A stretch of 64,000 nt of DNA from Planctomycetota bacterium (lineage in GTDB: Bacteria; Planctomycetota; B15-G4; SIAN01): positions 88,585 to 152,584 of the forward strand of contig SIAN01000005.1 in NCBI GenBank assembly GCA_009691715.1. The letters run 5' to 3'. Position numbers and translations under genes: made by a program. The notes beneath the pieces were generated by a model. The model worked only from the letters and a program-made list of their open reading frames with translations. It had not been told where the DNA came from and did not search any database. Positions 42,601 through 53,156 of the stretch are shown piece by piece. Numbering within the stretch: the first letter of the stretch is position 1; each line of letters starts with the position of its first letter.

Positions 42601-44683
42601 TCGGCAGCTCATCGCGCCAATGGAAGGTGTGCGTGTGCATGCGCAGTCGGTCGGTGAACGGGGCGTAGCGCTTCGCTGACTCCGATTCCGAGAGTTCCGT
42701 CCAGGCGGCCAGCGCCTGATCCATCGCCGCGCTCGCGTGTTGCCGCGCGCCGGGCGTGCCAGGGGCCGCGTTGGCGAGCGCGCTCCACCACGCCGAGCGC
42801 TGGCGTCCAGCGTGGTAGCGCGCCAATGACGAGAGCTGCGCGAGGGCGCCGCGCAGCTCGGCGAGACGCAGCGTGGAGCCGTCCGGTGCGGCGACCTTCG
42901 CCGGCGTGAGGAGCGCGAGCTGTGCGTCGATCGTGCGAGCGAGCGCTTCCTGCTCCTCAGCGACGCGAAGCGCACCGATGCGTCCGTCGCGGCCGCCGGT
43001 CGCGCGCAGCGCGATCTCCTCGCGGATCGGCAGGAAGGCGTGGGTGTCGAGCCCTTCGCCCTCGATCCAGTCGCGGGTCGAACCGCCCCACTCGAGCTCC
43101 GGCGCGTGGTCGCGATGGTCGGGCCCGAAGCAATGGGAGAGGAGCGCGAGCGGAACGACGCGGCTTGCGGCGCGCCAGGCGGCGTCGAGCGGCTTGGCCG
43201 AGGCGCCGAAGCGTTCGGCGAGCTTCTGCTCGAAGCGCGCGTCCGGCGTCGTCGGGTCGTAGCCGAGGCGGCCCCACTCGAACAGGTAGAGCTCGTCGCG
43301 CTGGTGGATCCAGTCGCACGGCCGCGCTGCCGCATCGACGAGGTAGTACGTCGGCGTCGCCGGGAAATAGGCGTTGATCGGCTCGATGGTGAATCCGCTC
43401 GCGGTGCCGAGCCGCATCGGTTCGATCGAGCGACGGACCCAGTCGGGCTCGTGGAACGGGAAGATCCGGTGCGTTCCGTTGGCGCGGACTTGCCAGACGA
43501 TTTTGTAGGGCTCGTCGGGCCACCGTTCGCCGTCGGCCGTCACGTGGCCGGGCCAGAGGCGCTTTGGCGCCGGCGCGCCGGTTCCGGACCGTGCGTCGTG
43601 GGTCGTGGAGTCGCTCAGGTAGTCCTCAAACGAGTAGCTGTGCCAGTTGGCGACGCGGCCGCCGCTGAAGGGGTAGGGCGCGGCCCACTGTTCCCCGTCG
43701 TACTTGATCTCGACCGTGAAGTCGGAAGCGGCGCGCGCGAGCGGGACGACCATCTCCTTGCGCGTCACCCAACTGCGGGTCAGCAGCGGAATGTCCCGAC
43801 CGCTCTTCTCCACGGCCTCGACGTAGCAGCGGAAGAAGTCGCCGCCGCGGCCGCTTTCGCCGATGCGGAAGCCGATGGCGTCGAGTCCGGGCGCGCTGCG
43901 GATCAACCGTTCGACCACGTCGCGGGTGTAGGTGAAGGCGGTCGCCTCGTCGTTGGGATAGGGCGGCTCGCGGCGATGGGGAGTTGAGAGGCTCGCCTCA
44001 TACGACATCAGGCTGACGCGTACGCCGCGCGCATGGGCCCGCTCGATCACCCAGTTGAGGCGGGCGAGGTTCGCGGCCTTGATGTCGGGAGCGACGCCGA
44101 CCTCGGGAAACACCTCGCTGTGCACGAAGTAGGCGTAGAGGTTGGGAGCGCCGGTGGTGGCGATGTCCCACGTCCCGTGGAGATCGAGCCAGTTGAGCCG
44201 CGCCTCCGCCATCTGGTCGAGCAGAGTGGTCCAGTACGACTCGTTCTGGAACCACCAGCGCGCCGGGTCGACCAGTGCCGCCGGGTCGTAGTCGGTGTCG
44301 TGCCTGGCGTCACTCCACGGCAGCGTGACGAAGATGTTCATTCCGCGGTCGGCGAGGAACGGACGGGCGCTCGTTCGTGCGTCGGCGACCGCTCGGGTAC
44401 CACCGCAGCGAACGAGTTCTGCGAGCTCGAGCAACCCGTACATCGCACCGGCGGGGTCGCCGCCGGACACCTGGACGAGCGGGCCAGCTGGCTCGATCGC
44501 AAAGGCCTCGCGGCCGAGCTTCGGATCGATCATCACCTGGGTGCGGTCGGACGCGATCCCCGCCACCGCGAGCCGCTCCATGCCGAACGCGATCGGATCG
44601 GCAGCTGGCGGTCCGTCAGGAGCTGGACTCCCGCCGAACAGGGTCAGGAACGCGGCGAGCGATCGGATCACGGCGGGCTCCAT
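39671..44683 (-). CDS. Giant exported glycoside-hydrolase-like and esterase fusion
   Basis: The 1670-residue product begins with a likely signal (IRSLAAFLTLFGGSPAP). Residues about 35-115 resemble the small N-terminal domain shared by GH20/67/84/115 enzymes (LVQVSGGDPAGAMYGLLELAE, then RGMNIFVTLPWS). A barrel-like region follows, with LNWLDLHGTWD near 164 and GFRIGESG, whose Glu276 is a candidate catalytic acid. From about residue 1150 there is an acetyl-xylan-esterase-like alpha/beta hydrolase with GASGGG (Ser1246), GARDDRE (Asp1315/1316) and GPHDYN (His1353). A last domain of about 250 residues looks like a second, nucleophile-less alpha/beta fold. The suggested role is removal of uronic acid or acetyl groups from a polysaccharide; the GH family is not certain. 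Confidence 0.7.
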   Translation of the reverse strand: MEPAVIRSLAAFLTLFGGSPAPDGPPAADPIAFGMERLAVAGIASDRTQVMIDPKLGREAFAIEPAGPLVQVSGGDPAGAMYGLLELAELVRCGGTRAVADARTSARPFLADRGMNIFVTLPWSDARHDTDYDPAALVDPARWWFQNESYWTTLLDQMAEARLNWLDLHGTWDIATTGAPNLYAYFVHSEVFPEVGVAPDIKAANLARLNWVIERAHARGVRVSLMSYEASLSTPHRREPPYPNDEATAFTYTRDVVERLIRSAPGLDAIGFRIGESGRGGDFFRCYVEAVEKSGRDIPLLTRSWVTRKEMVVPLARAASDFTVEIKYDGEQWAAPYPFSGGRVANWHSYSFEDYLSDSTTHDARSGTGAPAPKRLWPGHVTADGERWPDEPYKIVWQVRANGTHRIFPFHEPDWVRRSIEPMRLGTASGFTIEPINAYFPATPTYYLVDAAARPCDWIHQRDELYLFEWGRLGYDPTTPDARFEQKLAERFGASAKPLDAAWRAASRVVPLALLSHCFGPDHRDHAPELEWGGSTRDWIEGEGLDTHAFLPIREEIALRATGGRDGRIGALRVAEEQEALARTIDAQLALLTPAKVAAPDGSTLRLAELRGALAQLSSLARYHAGRQRSAWWSALANAAPGTPGARQHASAAMDQALAAWTELSESESAKRYAPFTDRLRMHTHTFHWRDELPKVQKEAEQLRALSEASPLLRGAKPHAEPAGAPPNAELALTSSADGEAIVARVAARGLDHAWLLHKPLPSSTFFHRVAMSREGAHFVARLPRLPCGHLLAAEVAIGDTQWRIPDALTQTPWLVVPSKTGATPLFFSTGEALAHLDPASLDPARHGVLVIAPRAWQLFRDFDALTQRKLLEVVARGFTLLVLQQDYTSGRYPLGWLPQPPKVENARLDTFDPGGALRLDVVRAPDIVLQRFVATPGWELHGNGAVARARVGKGELWMVQARLIQNLELPGAARALLTLLRSGGSVKPVILIDPGTENNRFGTSLFPDFLNAHELPFLTLGEVIAQQQGVAATAVMPAAPWDDLVLGGRGPAQQQRFQDAQARTAAARPAPATRAELEASQPGQQQAVRAALGLDPLPERTSLRARVVGVLPRKGYRIEKVVYDSRPGFPVSAHLYVPDGAGPFPVILNPHGHWQHKKLEPVVQQRLIQQALHGYLALIVDSPGFSFEGDARIERRYAGSHLDPRNVLGSCGAGAVYVWDLMRGLDYLETRQEADMTRVGITGASGGGHATLWAFAADPRIDAAVPVVFATSLEVEPHNGCPCNHIPGTLRLGDRADVLAARAPAPVLVLGARDDREFPPAGTELTGKKLTERWTRFGAADAVGARVFEGPHDYNLAMVGHALGFFDRWLKGAGDGAPLDLVAAPTEPSDADELFCLELPLANARTLRDLALERLAARALVAAKQPRAKDAARFVEPQGGIPAGAPIAVRALDERGNPVEFPHDAAGIVALAGQKLFVTFESEPGLTIPALLFLPTKPLRGAALLLTDLGKARAVERFTIDKLLLGGFACFALDARGFGELGPLDLGLTVYANRSGAFAAAIDLDRAAQLLRPLAPMVAVVGDGPVAALAALALTLARPAAVDVVIARDGLREFADAFDEAVPLGALQPQADLLPRLADLRAAVGVPSHFTFRGDPGFDLYAALLRLLR

Positions 44684-44690
44684 TGCGGCG

Positions 44691-44727
44691 GAGCGTAGCC
44701 GAGCACGCCGCGGCGAGCGCTACGCTC
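44691..44727. promoter_or_regulatory. Inverted repeat in a divergent promoter region
   Basis: GAGCGTAGC (44691-44699) and GCTACGCTC (44719-44727) are perfect inverted copies in the 70 bases between the divergent fusion and oxidoreductase genes. Each arm reads TACGCT outward, a possible -10 box for its own gene, so the symmetry may reflect two promoters, an operator, or both. Confidence 0.45.
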
Positions 44728-44753
44728 ACCGCCTCCTGTACTTGGAGCTTCCG

Positions 44754-46121
44754 ATGGATGGCATCTCGCGTCGCGGGTTCCTCAAGGCAGCAGGTGGTGC
44801 AGCGATCGCCACGACACTTGGCGCGGACGCTGCGGTCGCGACGGCGACGTCGGCTCCGCCAGCAGCGGCGCCCTCGATGGCCGCGTTGCCGCGCCGCGCG
44901 CGGCGCCGGTACGCGATCGTCGGCACCGGGATCCGCGGCAGCACGCAGTGGGGGGCGAGCGTGCTCGCCCGTCACGGCGAGGCCGTCGAGCTGGTGGGAC
45001 TGTGCGACGTCAATCGCAAGCGCGCCGAAGTCGTGCGCGGGCGGCTCGGGGTGGACGTTCCGATCTACACCGATCTCGACGCCATGCTCGCGCAGGCGAA
45101 GCCGGAACTGCTGACGGTCACGACCGTCGACGCGACCCACGCCGATTGCATCGTGCGCGGACTCGAAGCCGGCGTCGATGTCATCACCGAGAAGCCGATG
45201 GTCACGGACGAGGCGCAGTGCCAGCGCGTCCTCGATGCACAGCGCACGAGCGGGCGAAGGCTCACGGTCGGCTTCAACTACCGCTTCGCGCGCAAGCACC
45301 GCCGGATCAAGGAAGTGCTGCTCTCTGGCGTGATCGGCAAGGTGACCTCGGTCGACTTCAACTGGTACCTCGACGTGAACCACGGTGCCGACTACTTCCG
45401 GCGCTGGCACCGGCTGCGGTCAAGGAGCGGGTCGCTGCTGGTCCACAAGGCGACCCACCACTTCGATCTGGTCAATTGGTGGCTCGACGCGGATCCGGTC
45501 GAGGTCTCTGCATTCGGCAACCTGCGGGTCTACGGCAAGAACGGCGGGTATCGGCACGAGCAGTGCCGCGGCTGCCCGCATGCGAGCAAGTGCCCGTTCT
45601 TCTGGGATATCACCAAGGACCGCGGCTCGTCGGAGCTCTACGTCGCGTGCGAGGGCGAGGACGGCTACAAGCGCGATGGCTGCGTCTTCCGCGAAGACGT
45701 CGACATCTTCGACACGATGAACCTCGCCGTCCGCTACTCGAACGGCGCGCAGATGAGCTACTCGCTGAACGCTGCGATGCCGTTCGAGGGCTACCGCCTC
45801 GCGTTCAACGGCGAGAAGGGGCGCCTCGAAGTGCGTGACCATGACCGGCAGCCGTGGACGCCGGAAAGGCCCACCGAGATCTGGCTCACCAAGAGCTTCG
45901 GCCAGCGCGAAGCGATCGAAGTCGAGAACGTCGCGGGTGGCCACGGCGGCGGCGACGAACTTCTGCTCGATCAAATCTTCGCAAAGCCCGACTTGCCCGA
46001 GTGGCTGCGAGTGCCCGGCGTCCGCGATGGGGCGCTTTCCTGCCTCACCGGCATCGCCGCGCGCAAGAGCATCGACGAGCGCCGCCTGGTGCGGATCGAC
46101 GAGTTGGTGCGCGGGATTTGA
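44754..46121 (+). CDS. Tat-exported Gfo/Idh/MocA oxidoreductase
   Basis: The 455-residue product has a twin-arginine signal (ISRRGFLKAAGGAAIA). The Rossmann N-terminal domain follows (YAIVGTGIRGSTQW, then VGLCDVNRKRA), with the family lysine motif EKPM (VITEKPMVTD). Its C-terminal domain has LVHKATHHFDLVNWWL, the His-rich segment typical of the family. An inserted Cys pattern (CRGCPHASKCPFF) may bind metal. Such proteins act on sugars or sugar derivatives with tightly bound NAD(P). ATG 44754 has GGAG at 7 bases. It is divergent from the GH-esterase fusion and probably shares its regulation. Confidence 0.88.
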   Translation: MDGISRRGFLKAAGGAAIATTLGADAAVATATSAPPAAAPSMAALPRRARRRYAIVGTGIRGSTQWGASVLARHGEAVELVGLCDVNRKRAEVVRGRLGVDVPIYTDLDAMLAQAKPELLTVTTVDATHADCIVRGLEAGVDVITEKPMVTDEAQCQRVLDAQRTSGRRLTVGFNYRFARKHRRIKEVLLSGVIGKVTSVDFNWYLDVNHGADYFRRWHRLRSRSGSLLVHKATHHFDLVNWWLDADPVEVSAFGNLRVYGKNGGYRHEQCRGCPHASKCPFFWDITKDRGSSELYVACEGEDGYKRDGCVFREDVDIFDTMNLAVRYSNGAQMSYSLNAAMPFEGYRLAFNGEKGRLEVRDHDRQPWTPERPTEIWLTKSFGQREAIEVENVAGGHGGGDELLLDQIFAKPDLPEWLRVPGVRDGALSCLTGIAARKSIDERRLVRIDELVRGI

Positions 46122-46189
46122 TCGAGCCGTCGCCGAATCGCGAGGTCGCCGCGAGGTCGCCGCGTGATCGTCGTCCTGAACGTCCCGCC

Positions 46190-47956
46190 CTACTGGACGT
46201 CCAGCACGACCGAGTTCAGCACCCACTTGACGGTGCTCAGGTCGCTCGCCGGCAGGATGATCCCGCTGAAAACGTTCGCGTGATTGCGGAGGATCTTCCC
46301 GCTCGGGATGTTGATCGTTGCGGTGCCGAGGCCTGAGACGTCGAGGTAGCCGATGAAGTTGTCCCAGACACCGACATTGGGAAGAAGCAGCAGCGAGAGA
46401 TCGGTCACGGCGTCGTAGTTCATCGGGACGTAGCGCTCGTCACCGGGGAACTGCGTGCCGAGGTAGTAACCCGGAGTGCGCCCTGAGATCGAGGGCAACA
46501 GGACATAGAGGTCGAGCGCTGAGTCGGGGCGGTTCACGTAAAGGTCGATCGAGCTGCCAACGGATGCATTGGTCGCGGAGAGCGAGAGCGAACCCGCCAT
46601 GTCGAGCGCCCGATGGAGATCAGCGAGTCCCCACTCGTACGTCGAATCGCGACCCGCCGTCCCAAGGTCCTTCGCTGAGTATTCGATCACGAGCTCGGTG
46701 TCGAGTCGATCAAGCTGCGGGTTGACGCTCCGGATGAGGGCGGCGATCGCGGCGACGTGCGGTGCTGACTGCGACGTTCCGGTGAGGACCGCAGTCTGGC
46801 CGCCCTTCCACAGGCTCGTGATCCCGTCGCCCGGGGCGCATAGGTCGCACCAGGAGCCGTAGCTCGACCAGCGCGCGCGCTTCTCCCCGTAGTCCGACGC
46901 CATGACGCCGATCACGTCCGCATACCACGCCGGGTAGAAGGGCGCGTTCGTCGCGAGGTTGCCAGCCGCGGCGACTTGGACGATGTCAAGGCCCGCAGCG
47001 TATTGGGTCGCCGTGTCGACGCCGACGTCGTAGCTCGCGCCACCAAGGCTGTAGTTCGAGACCAGCGCGCCATTGTCGGCGGCGTAGATCATCCCCTGCG
47101 ATATCGATGTCCAAGTGCCTGCACCAAGGGTGTCGAGCACCTTCACCGCCTGGATCGTGGCATTCCAGCAGACTCCGGCGATGTCACGGCCGTTGTCGCC
47201 CTCTGCGCCGATGATCCCGGCGACGTGCGTGCCGTGGCCGTAGTCATCAGTCGGGTCGCGGTCAGCGTTCCAGAAGTCCCAGCCGTGGACATCGTCGACG
47301 TAGCCGTTGCCATCGTCGTCGACGCCGTTGCCGGCGATCTCACCCGGGTTCTTCCAGAGATTCGCGTCGATGTCGGCGTGCTTCAAGTCGATGCCGCTGT
47401 CGATCACAGAGACCAGCACCTGGGAGTCGGTCGTGATGTTCCAGCCTGGCTCGCAGTCGAGGTCCTCCAAAGTGTAATTCCACTGGCTCGCGTAAAGCGG
47501 GTCGTTCGGCTTGCTGCAGTGAGAGGCGACCTGGTCGAGCCACGCCAACTCGATCGAGCTGCGTTCCTCGTACTCGGCCGCCAGTTGCGCCAAATCGCTC
47601 CGCGGCGCAGGGAACTGCACGTAGTAGATGCGATCGAGGCCGAGCGCACGGAAAAGTGCGGGGTCGCGGCGCCCGTTCGGCGGATCCGAGTGCAAGCGAT
47701 AGACCGCCTCGACGGAGTAGTGCGCGTTCAGCCTGTCGATCTCGCCATTCCCGGTTTCGCTCCAACCGCTCTCTGAATCGCCCTCGTTCAGCACCAGACC
47801 CGGTTCGGTGCGGATCAGGATGTGGCGATCGACGAGCGGTCCATTGGGACCGACCCAGGGGCCGGGATTGTCCGTTCCGCCAGCACCCGCCAGCGCCGTT
47901 GGCGCCAGGGCGCCAAGCGTGAGTGCCATCGCGAAGGCTTGGCTAAAGCGAACCAT
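46190..47956 (-). CDS. Secreted subtilisin-family serine protease
   Basis: The 588-residue product has a signal peptide (FSQAFAMALTLGALAPTALAGA), a propeptide-like region to about 145, and an S8 catalytic domain with a complete triad: Asp186 (VIDSGIDLKHADI), His241 (HGTHVAG) and Ser395 (GTSQSAPH). The inserted DDDGNGYVDD segment near 215 is a typical calcium-binding loop of this group. The C-terminal 130 residues form a beta-rich secreted domain (SIDLYVNRPDSALDLYVLLP). I chose ATG 47956 because it gives the signal peptide; no strong Shine-Dalgarno is visible. It is convergent with the oxidoreductase gene. Confidence 0.92.
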   Translation of the reverse strand: MVRFSQAFAMALTLGALAPTALAGAGGTDNPGPWVGPNGPLVDRHILIRTEPGLVLNEGDSESGWSETGNGEIDRLNAHYSVEAVYRLHSDPPNGRRDPALFRALGLDRIYYVQFPAPRSDLAQLAAEYEERSSIELAWLDQVASHCSKPNDPLYASQWNYTLEDLDCEPGWNITTDSQVLVSVIDSGIDLKHADIDANLWKNPGEIAGNGVDDDGNGYVDDVHGWDFWNADRDPTDDYGHGTHVAGIIGAEGDNGRDIAGVCWNATIQAVKVLDTLGAGTWTSISQGMIYAADNGALVSNYSLGGASYDVGVDTATQYAAGLDIVQVAAAGNLATNAPFYPAWYADVIGVMASDYGEKRARWSSYGSWCDLCAPGDGITSLWKGGQTAVLTGTSQSAPHVAAIAALIRSVNPQLDRLDTELVIEYSAKDLGTAGRDSTYEWGLADLHRALDMAGSLSLSATNASVGSSIDLYVNRPDSALDLYVLLPSISGRTPGYYLGTQFPGDERYVPMNYDAVTDLSLLLLPNVGVWDNFIGYLDVSGLGTATINIPSGKILRNHANVFSGIILPASDLSTVKWVLNSVVLDVQ

Positions 47957-48116
47957 CAGAGAGGTTTCCGGCGATGGGGGACGGCTTCGGTGTTCGAGGT
48001 GCGCCATTCTTTAGCGGGGATGCGACGAGACAAGCCATCGCTCTGAACGTCTTTCGTAGAAGATTCGCGCAAAACTGTAATTGACTTCGCAATCGTCTCC
48101 ACCCGAAACGATCGAA

Positions 48117-48140
48117 GGGCGGCTCGCATGCGAGCCGCCC
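48117..48140. terminator. Perfect 24-base palindrome, probable terminator
   Basis: GGGCGGCTCG (48117-48126) and CGAGCCGCCC (48131-48140) are exact inverted copies around CATG. It lies 42 bases after the stop of the beta-helix gene and before the subtilase gene on the same strand, so it most likely separates the two transcripts. A TTCGATCGTTTC tract follows on the minus strand. Confidence 0.6.
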
Positions 48141-48181
48141 CCCGACCTTGATTACTGCTCGATGACGAACCAATCCGTCGC

Positions 48182-49684
48182 TTAGAACTCAGACGCCCCC
48201 ATGTCGACGCGCCCGCCGACGATGCGGGTGTTTCCGTAGACGTCCGACGCCGGACCGGTGTAGAAGAAGTTGCCCGCATCGATCACCGGCGAGCTCGAGA
48301 GCAGCGAGAAATCGCGTGCCGCGAGGTTCGCGAACTGCGGATCGATCGAGAGGCTCGACCCACCGAGCGAGGCGGCCTCGACATCGGAGAAGCCGAACGT
48401 CAGGAGGCCGGTCGCGTCGTAGAACGAGATGTTCGATCCCGCCGTGTTGAAGAAGATGATCGCGGTGTCGATCGTCGGCGCCGACTTGCCGATCACGTAG
48501 ACCCCGCCACCCTTGCTCGCGTTGTTCGCCGCGATGGTGCTGCCGAGGATCGTCGGCGAGGAGTCCTTCGAGTAGATGCCGCCGCCGACGCCGAGCGTGC
48601 CGGTGTCGTTCGTATCGATCACGTTTCCGGTGAGCAGCACCGTCGTCGAGCTGCGGGTTGCGACGCCGCCGCCGAGCGCCGCGGTGTTGAGATAAATCTC
48701 ATTCAGCTCGACCGAACCCTTGGTCTTGCCAAGCGACATGCCGCCGCCGTAGCCGAAGCCGCCCGAGGAGTTGGTGGCGGCGGTGTTCTCGTGGATCAGG
48801 TTCGTGATGATCGTCGGCGAAGAGTCGTAGGAGTAGATGCCGGCGCCGCTGTGCGCGTTGTTGTAGCGGAACTCGTTGCCGGAGACCCACGCGGTCGAAC
48901 CAGCGACCATCGAGAGCCCGGCGCCCTCACCGTTGGTCGGGTTGACCGTGACGATGTTCTGCTCGAACAGGTTCCCGGTGATCGACGGTGCGCCGCCTTG
49001 GACGTGCAGACCGCCGCCGTACCAGGCGATGTTGGAATCGAACTCGCCGTTGGCGATCGTGGGCTTGCTGTTCAGGGTGTACGCGCCGCCGCCGAAGCCC
49101 ACCGTTGCCGTATTCTCGGCGATGCGGTTGTTGTCGAGTGTCGGGTTGCCGGCGATGTAGAGGCCGCCGCCGAGTCCGCCCGAGCCGGTGACGTTGTTCG
49201 CGAACAGGCTGTCCTGGATCAGCGGATCGCAGCCGACATCGATGAAGATGCCAGCGCCCCAGAGCGCCGTGTTGAAGCCGACTTTGCAGTCGATGATCGT
49301 CGGATCGGAGCCACCCGTCAGATAGATCCCGCCGCCGATCAACTTGCCGCCGACCGACGTGCCGGTGCCCTTCTTGATGGAGATTCTGGTGATGACGGTC
49401 GACGCCGTCTCGCCCGACTTCATCGTCACGATCGAACCGCCGGCGCCGTTGCCGTCGATGAGCGTATTCGAGGAGTTCGCGCCCTGCAGCGTGATCGCCT
49501 TGCCGAGGAAGTCGATGTACTCGTGGTAGGTGCCCTGCGAAACCGTGATCAGGTCACCGTTCACGGACGCGTTGATGGCGGCCTGAATTGTCGCGTAGTC
49601 CTGCGGAACTTTGATCGTCCCGGCGACGGCGAGCGGTGCCGCACCGAACAGCGCCAGCAGCGCAAAGGATGAGGCTTTCAGCAT
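48182..49684 (-). CDS. Secreted right-handed beta-helix repeat protein
   Basis: The 500-residue product has a signal peptide (SSFALLALFGAAPLAVAG) and then IKVPQDYATIQAAINASVNGD, the usual entry to this fold. At least ten coils of the kind GGGIYLTGGSDPTIIDCKVGFNTA and GGGLYIAGNPTLDNNRIAENTA follow. Its end has PVIDAGN and the terminal VDMGASEF, both typical of choice-of-anchor beta-helix proteins. It is likely a structural or surface protein rather than an enzyme; no catalytic cluster was seen. ATG 49684 has AAGGAG at 7 bases. Confidence 0.88.
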   Translation of the reverse strand: MLKASSFALLALFGAAPLAVAGTIKVPQDYATIQAAINASVNGDLITVSQGTYHEYIDFLGKAITLQGANSSNTLIDGNGAGGSIVTMKSGETASTVITRISIKKGTGTSVGGKLIGGGIYLTGGSDPTIIDCKVGFNTALWGAGIFIDVGCDPLIQDSLFANNVTGSGGLGGGLYIAGNPTLDNNRIAENTATVGFGGGAYTLNSKPTIANGEFDSNIAWYGGGLHVQGGAPSITGNLFEQNIVTVNPTNGEGAGLSMVAGSTAWVSGNEFRYNNAHSGAGIYSYDSSPTIITNLIHENTAATNSSGGFGYGGGMSLGKTKGSVELNEIYLNTAALGGGVATRSSTTVLLTGNVIDTNDTGTLGVGGGIYSKDSSPTILGSTIAANNASKGGGVYVIGKSAPTIDTAIIFFNTAGSNISFYDATGLLTFGFSDVEAASLGGSSLSIDPQFANLAARDFSLLSSSPVIDAGNFFYTGPASDVYGNTRIVGGRVDMGASEF

Positions 49685-50079
49685 CGTCGACTCCTTGGTT
49701 GAACTCTTTGGCAGGTGGGGGGAAGATTCACTTCTTCAAGGCGCCGACGCTAGTTCGGGGGAACTGGCGCAGCGTTTTCGGGGATTGGTCGCCGACGAGG
49801 CATAGCCTAGCGAAATTGTGGCGTCGCAGTTTTTTACATAAAGACGGCGAACCGTGTACCGGATCGAGAATCGGGTGCCTCGACGGCGGCGCCGGTCCGA
49901 CGGCTTCGTCGGCGCGGTCGCCACATGGAAAACATCGCCTCAAGGCGATCGATCACTTGGGCGAGCGGGCGCGCCGCGGGGCAAGCTCTGTGCAATCGTC
50001 GCGGTTCAATTTGCGATAAGTGCGATATTTGCAAGCGGTTCGATCGAGATTCCCCTGGGATCGGCGCCCGCGACCGAAG
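49685..50079. other. 395-base gap with an AT-rich stretch
   Basis: This is the longest gap in the window. It holds an unusually AT-rich run for this genome (GTTTTTTACATAAAG around 49828-49842) and a second one near 50010-50040. On the minus strand GGCTATGCC near 49808-49800 could be a -10 region for the beta-helix gene. A small inverted repeat (ATCGCC/GGCGAT) lies near 49935-49950. I see no supported gene. Confidence 0.4.
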
Positions 50080-51096
50080 TCACTCGTTTGCGCCATCCGC
50101 GGGGTCGGTCGCCTCCGTCATCCGGTGGGAGGCGAGCCAGGCGGCAGCGAAGTCGTTGCGGGGGTCGCGCCAGAGCAGGTGCACGTGGTTGGCATTGTTC
50201 TGAGTGTTGTCGTACTCGATGACAGCCTCCGGCGTCGCCACCCGCCAATAGTGGCCGGCCCCGGGCTCGAGAGCGCCGGCCCAGGCGAAGCGTGCGTCGA
50301 GGGGCAGCGCTTCGGAACCTGCGGCCGTGACGTGCCCGGTCACCTCCTGCACGAGCGCGCTCAGCTCCGCGACCTCGTCCGTTGACAGCGCGGCAACGGC
50401 AACGCCGAGCGTGAGGTCGGGCAGCGGGCTCGCGGGCCCAAACAAGACATCGGCCGGCGCGGTCGCGGAAAAGCAGGCCGCAGCGCGCTGGTCGGGTGAG
50501 AGACGGTGGATGAGGCTGTGCGCCCGTATCTCGAGCGATGCGAGGAGGCGTCTCCCTGCCGCGTCGCCGGTCTCCACCTCCGCTGGATTGGCGCCGAGGA
50601 AGAACGGCGTCGTCGCGACGCCGTCCGCGGCCACTCCGGTGAAGTTCAGTGCGAGATGGTGGCCCTCGATGCGCAGCGTCCAGGGGCTCGACGTGCCGGG
50701 ATCCCCGAACACGCTGGCGTAGTAGCGACCAGGATCGCGCGATGGGTTGTTCTCGATCCGGCGCAGTTCGGCCTCGAGCTCGATCACGCCGAGCGCACGC
50801 TCGTAGCCGAGCGGCGACAGGAACTCCCGCAGCAGCGCGTGCGTCGATCGCCGCTCGACATCGTCCATTGCGCCAAGCGCGAGTCCCTTGCGTTCGCGCG
50901 GGATGAAGTGCCAGTCGAGGCGCCGCGGATCGTCGAACGCGAATGCCACGGCCGCGCGTGACTCCGGTCGCAGCGACTCGAAGTAGCGCTGCGTCGCCGC
51001 GCGCCAGCGGGCATCGCCGCCCGTCGTGGACGGTACTTCCCGGCCACCCGCAAAGAGCGCGGCGATGATCGCCGCAGGTGCAAACCAAGCGCGCAT
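50080..51096 (-). CDS. DUF3500 family exported protein
   Basis: The 338-residue product starts with a signal (RAWFAPAAIIAALFAGG). Family features are ESRAAVAFAFDDPRRLDWHFIPRERKGLAL near residue 45, LRIEGHHLALNFTGV in the middle, and HVHLLWRDPRNDFAAAWL near the end. The paired histidines and the WRDPxNDFG-like close are hallmarks of DUF3500, whose biochemistry is not known to me. ATG 51096 has GGAG at 7 bases. It diverges from the ABC-F gene with only 37 bases between starts. Confidence 0.82.
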   Translation of the reverse strand: MRAWFAPAAIIAALFAGGREVPSTTGGDARWRAATQRYFESLRPESRAAVAFAFDDPRRLDWHFIPRERKGLALGAMDDVERRSTHALLREFLSPLGYERALGVIELEAELRRIENNPSRDPGRYYASVFGDPGTSSPWTLRIEGHHLALNFTGVAADGVATTPFFLGANPAEVETGDAAGRRLLASLEIRAHSLIHRLSPDQRAAACFSATAPADVLFGPASPLPDLTLGVAVAALSTDEVAELSALVQEVTGHVTAAGSEALPLDARFAWAGALEPGAGHYWRVATPEAVIEYDNTQNNANHVHLLWRDPRNDFAAAWLASHRMTEATDPADGANE

Positions 51097-51133
51097 CCGC
51101 TTCTCCAAGAGCAAGTGCCGATATGTTGGCGGC

Positions 51134-53095
<1,962 letters not shown>

Positions 53096-53156
53096 CCGAA
53101 GGAGCGCTGACTGAAGAATCGCTGCCGCGCCAGCCGCCGGATCTGGAGGACGAGAC

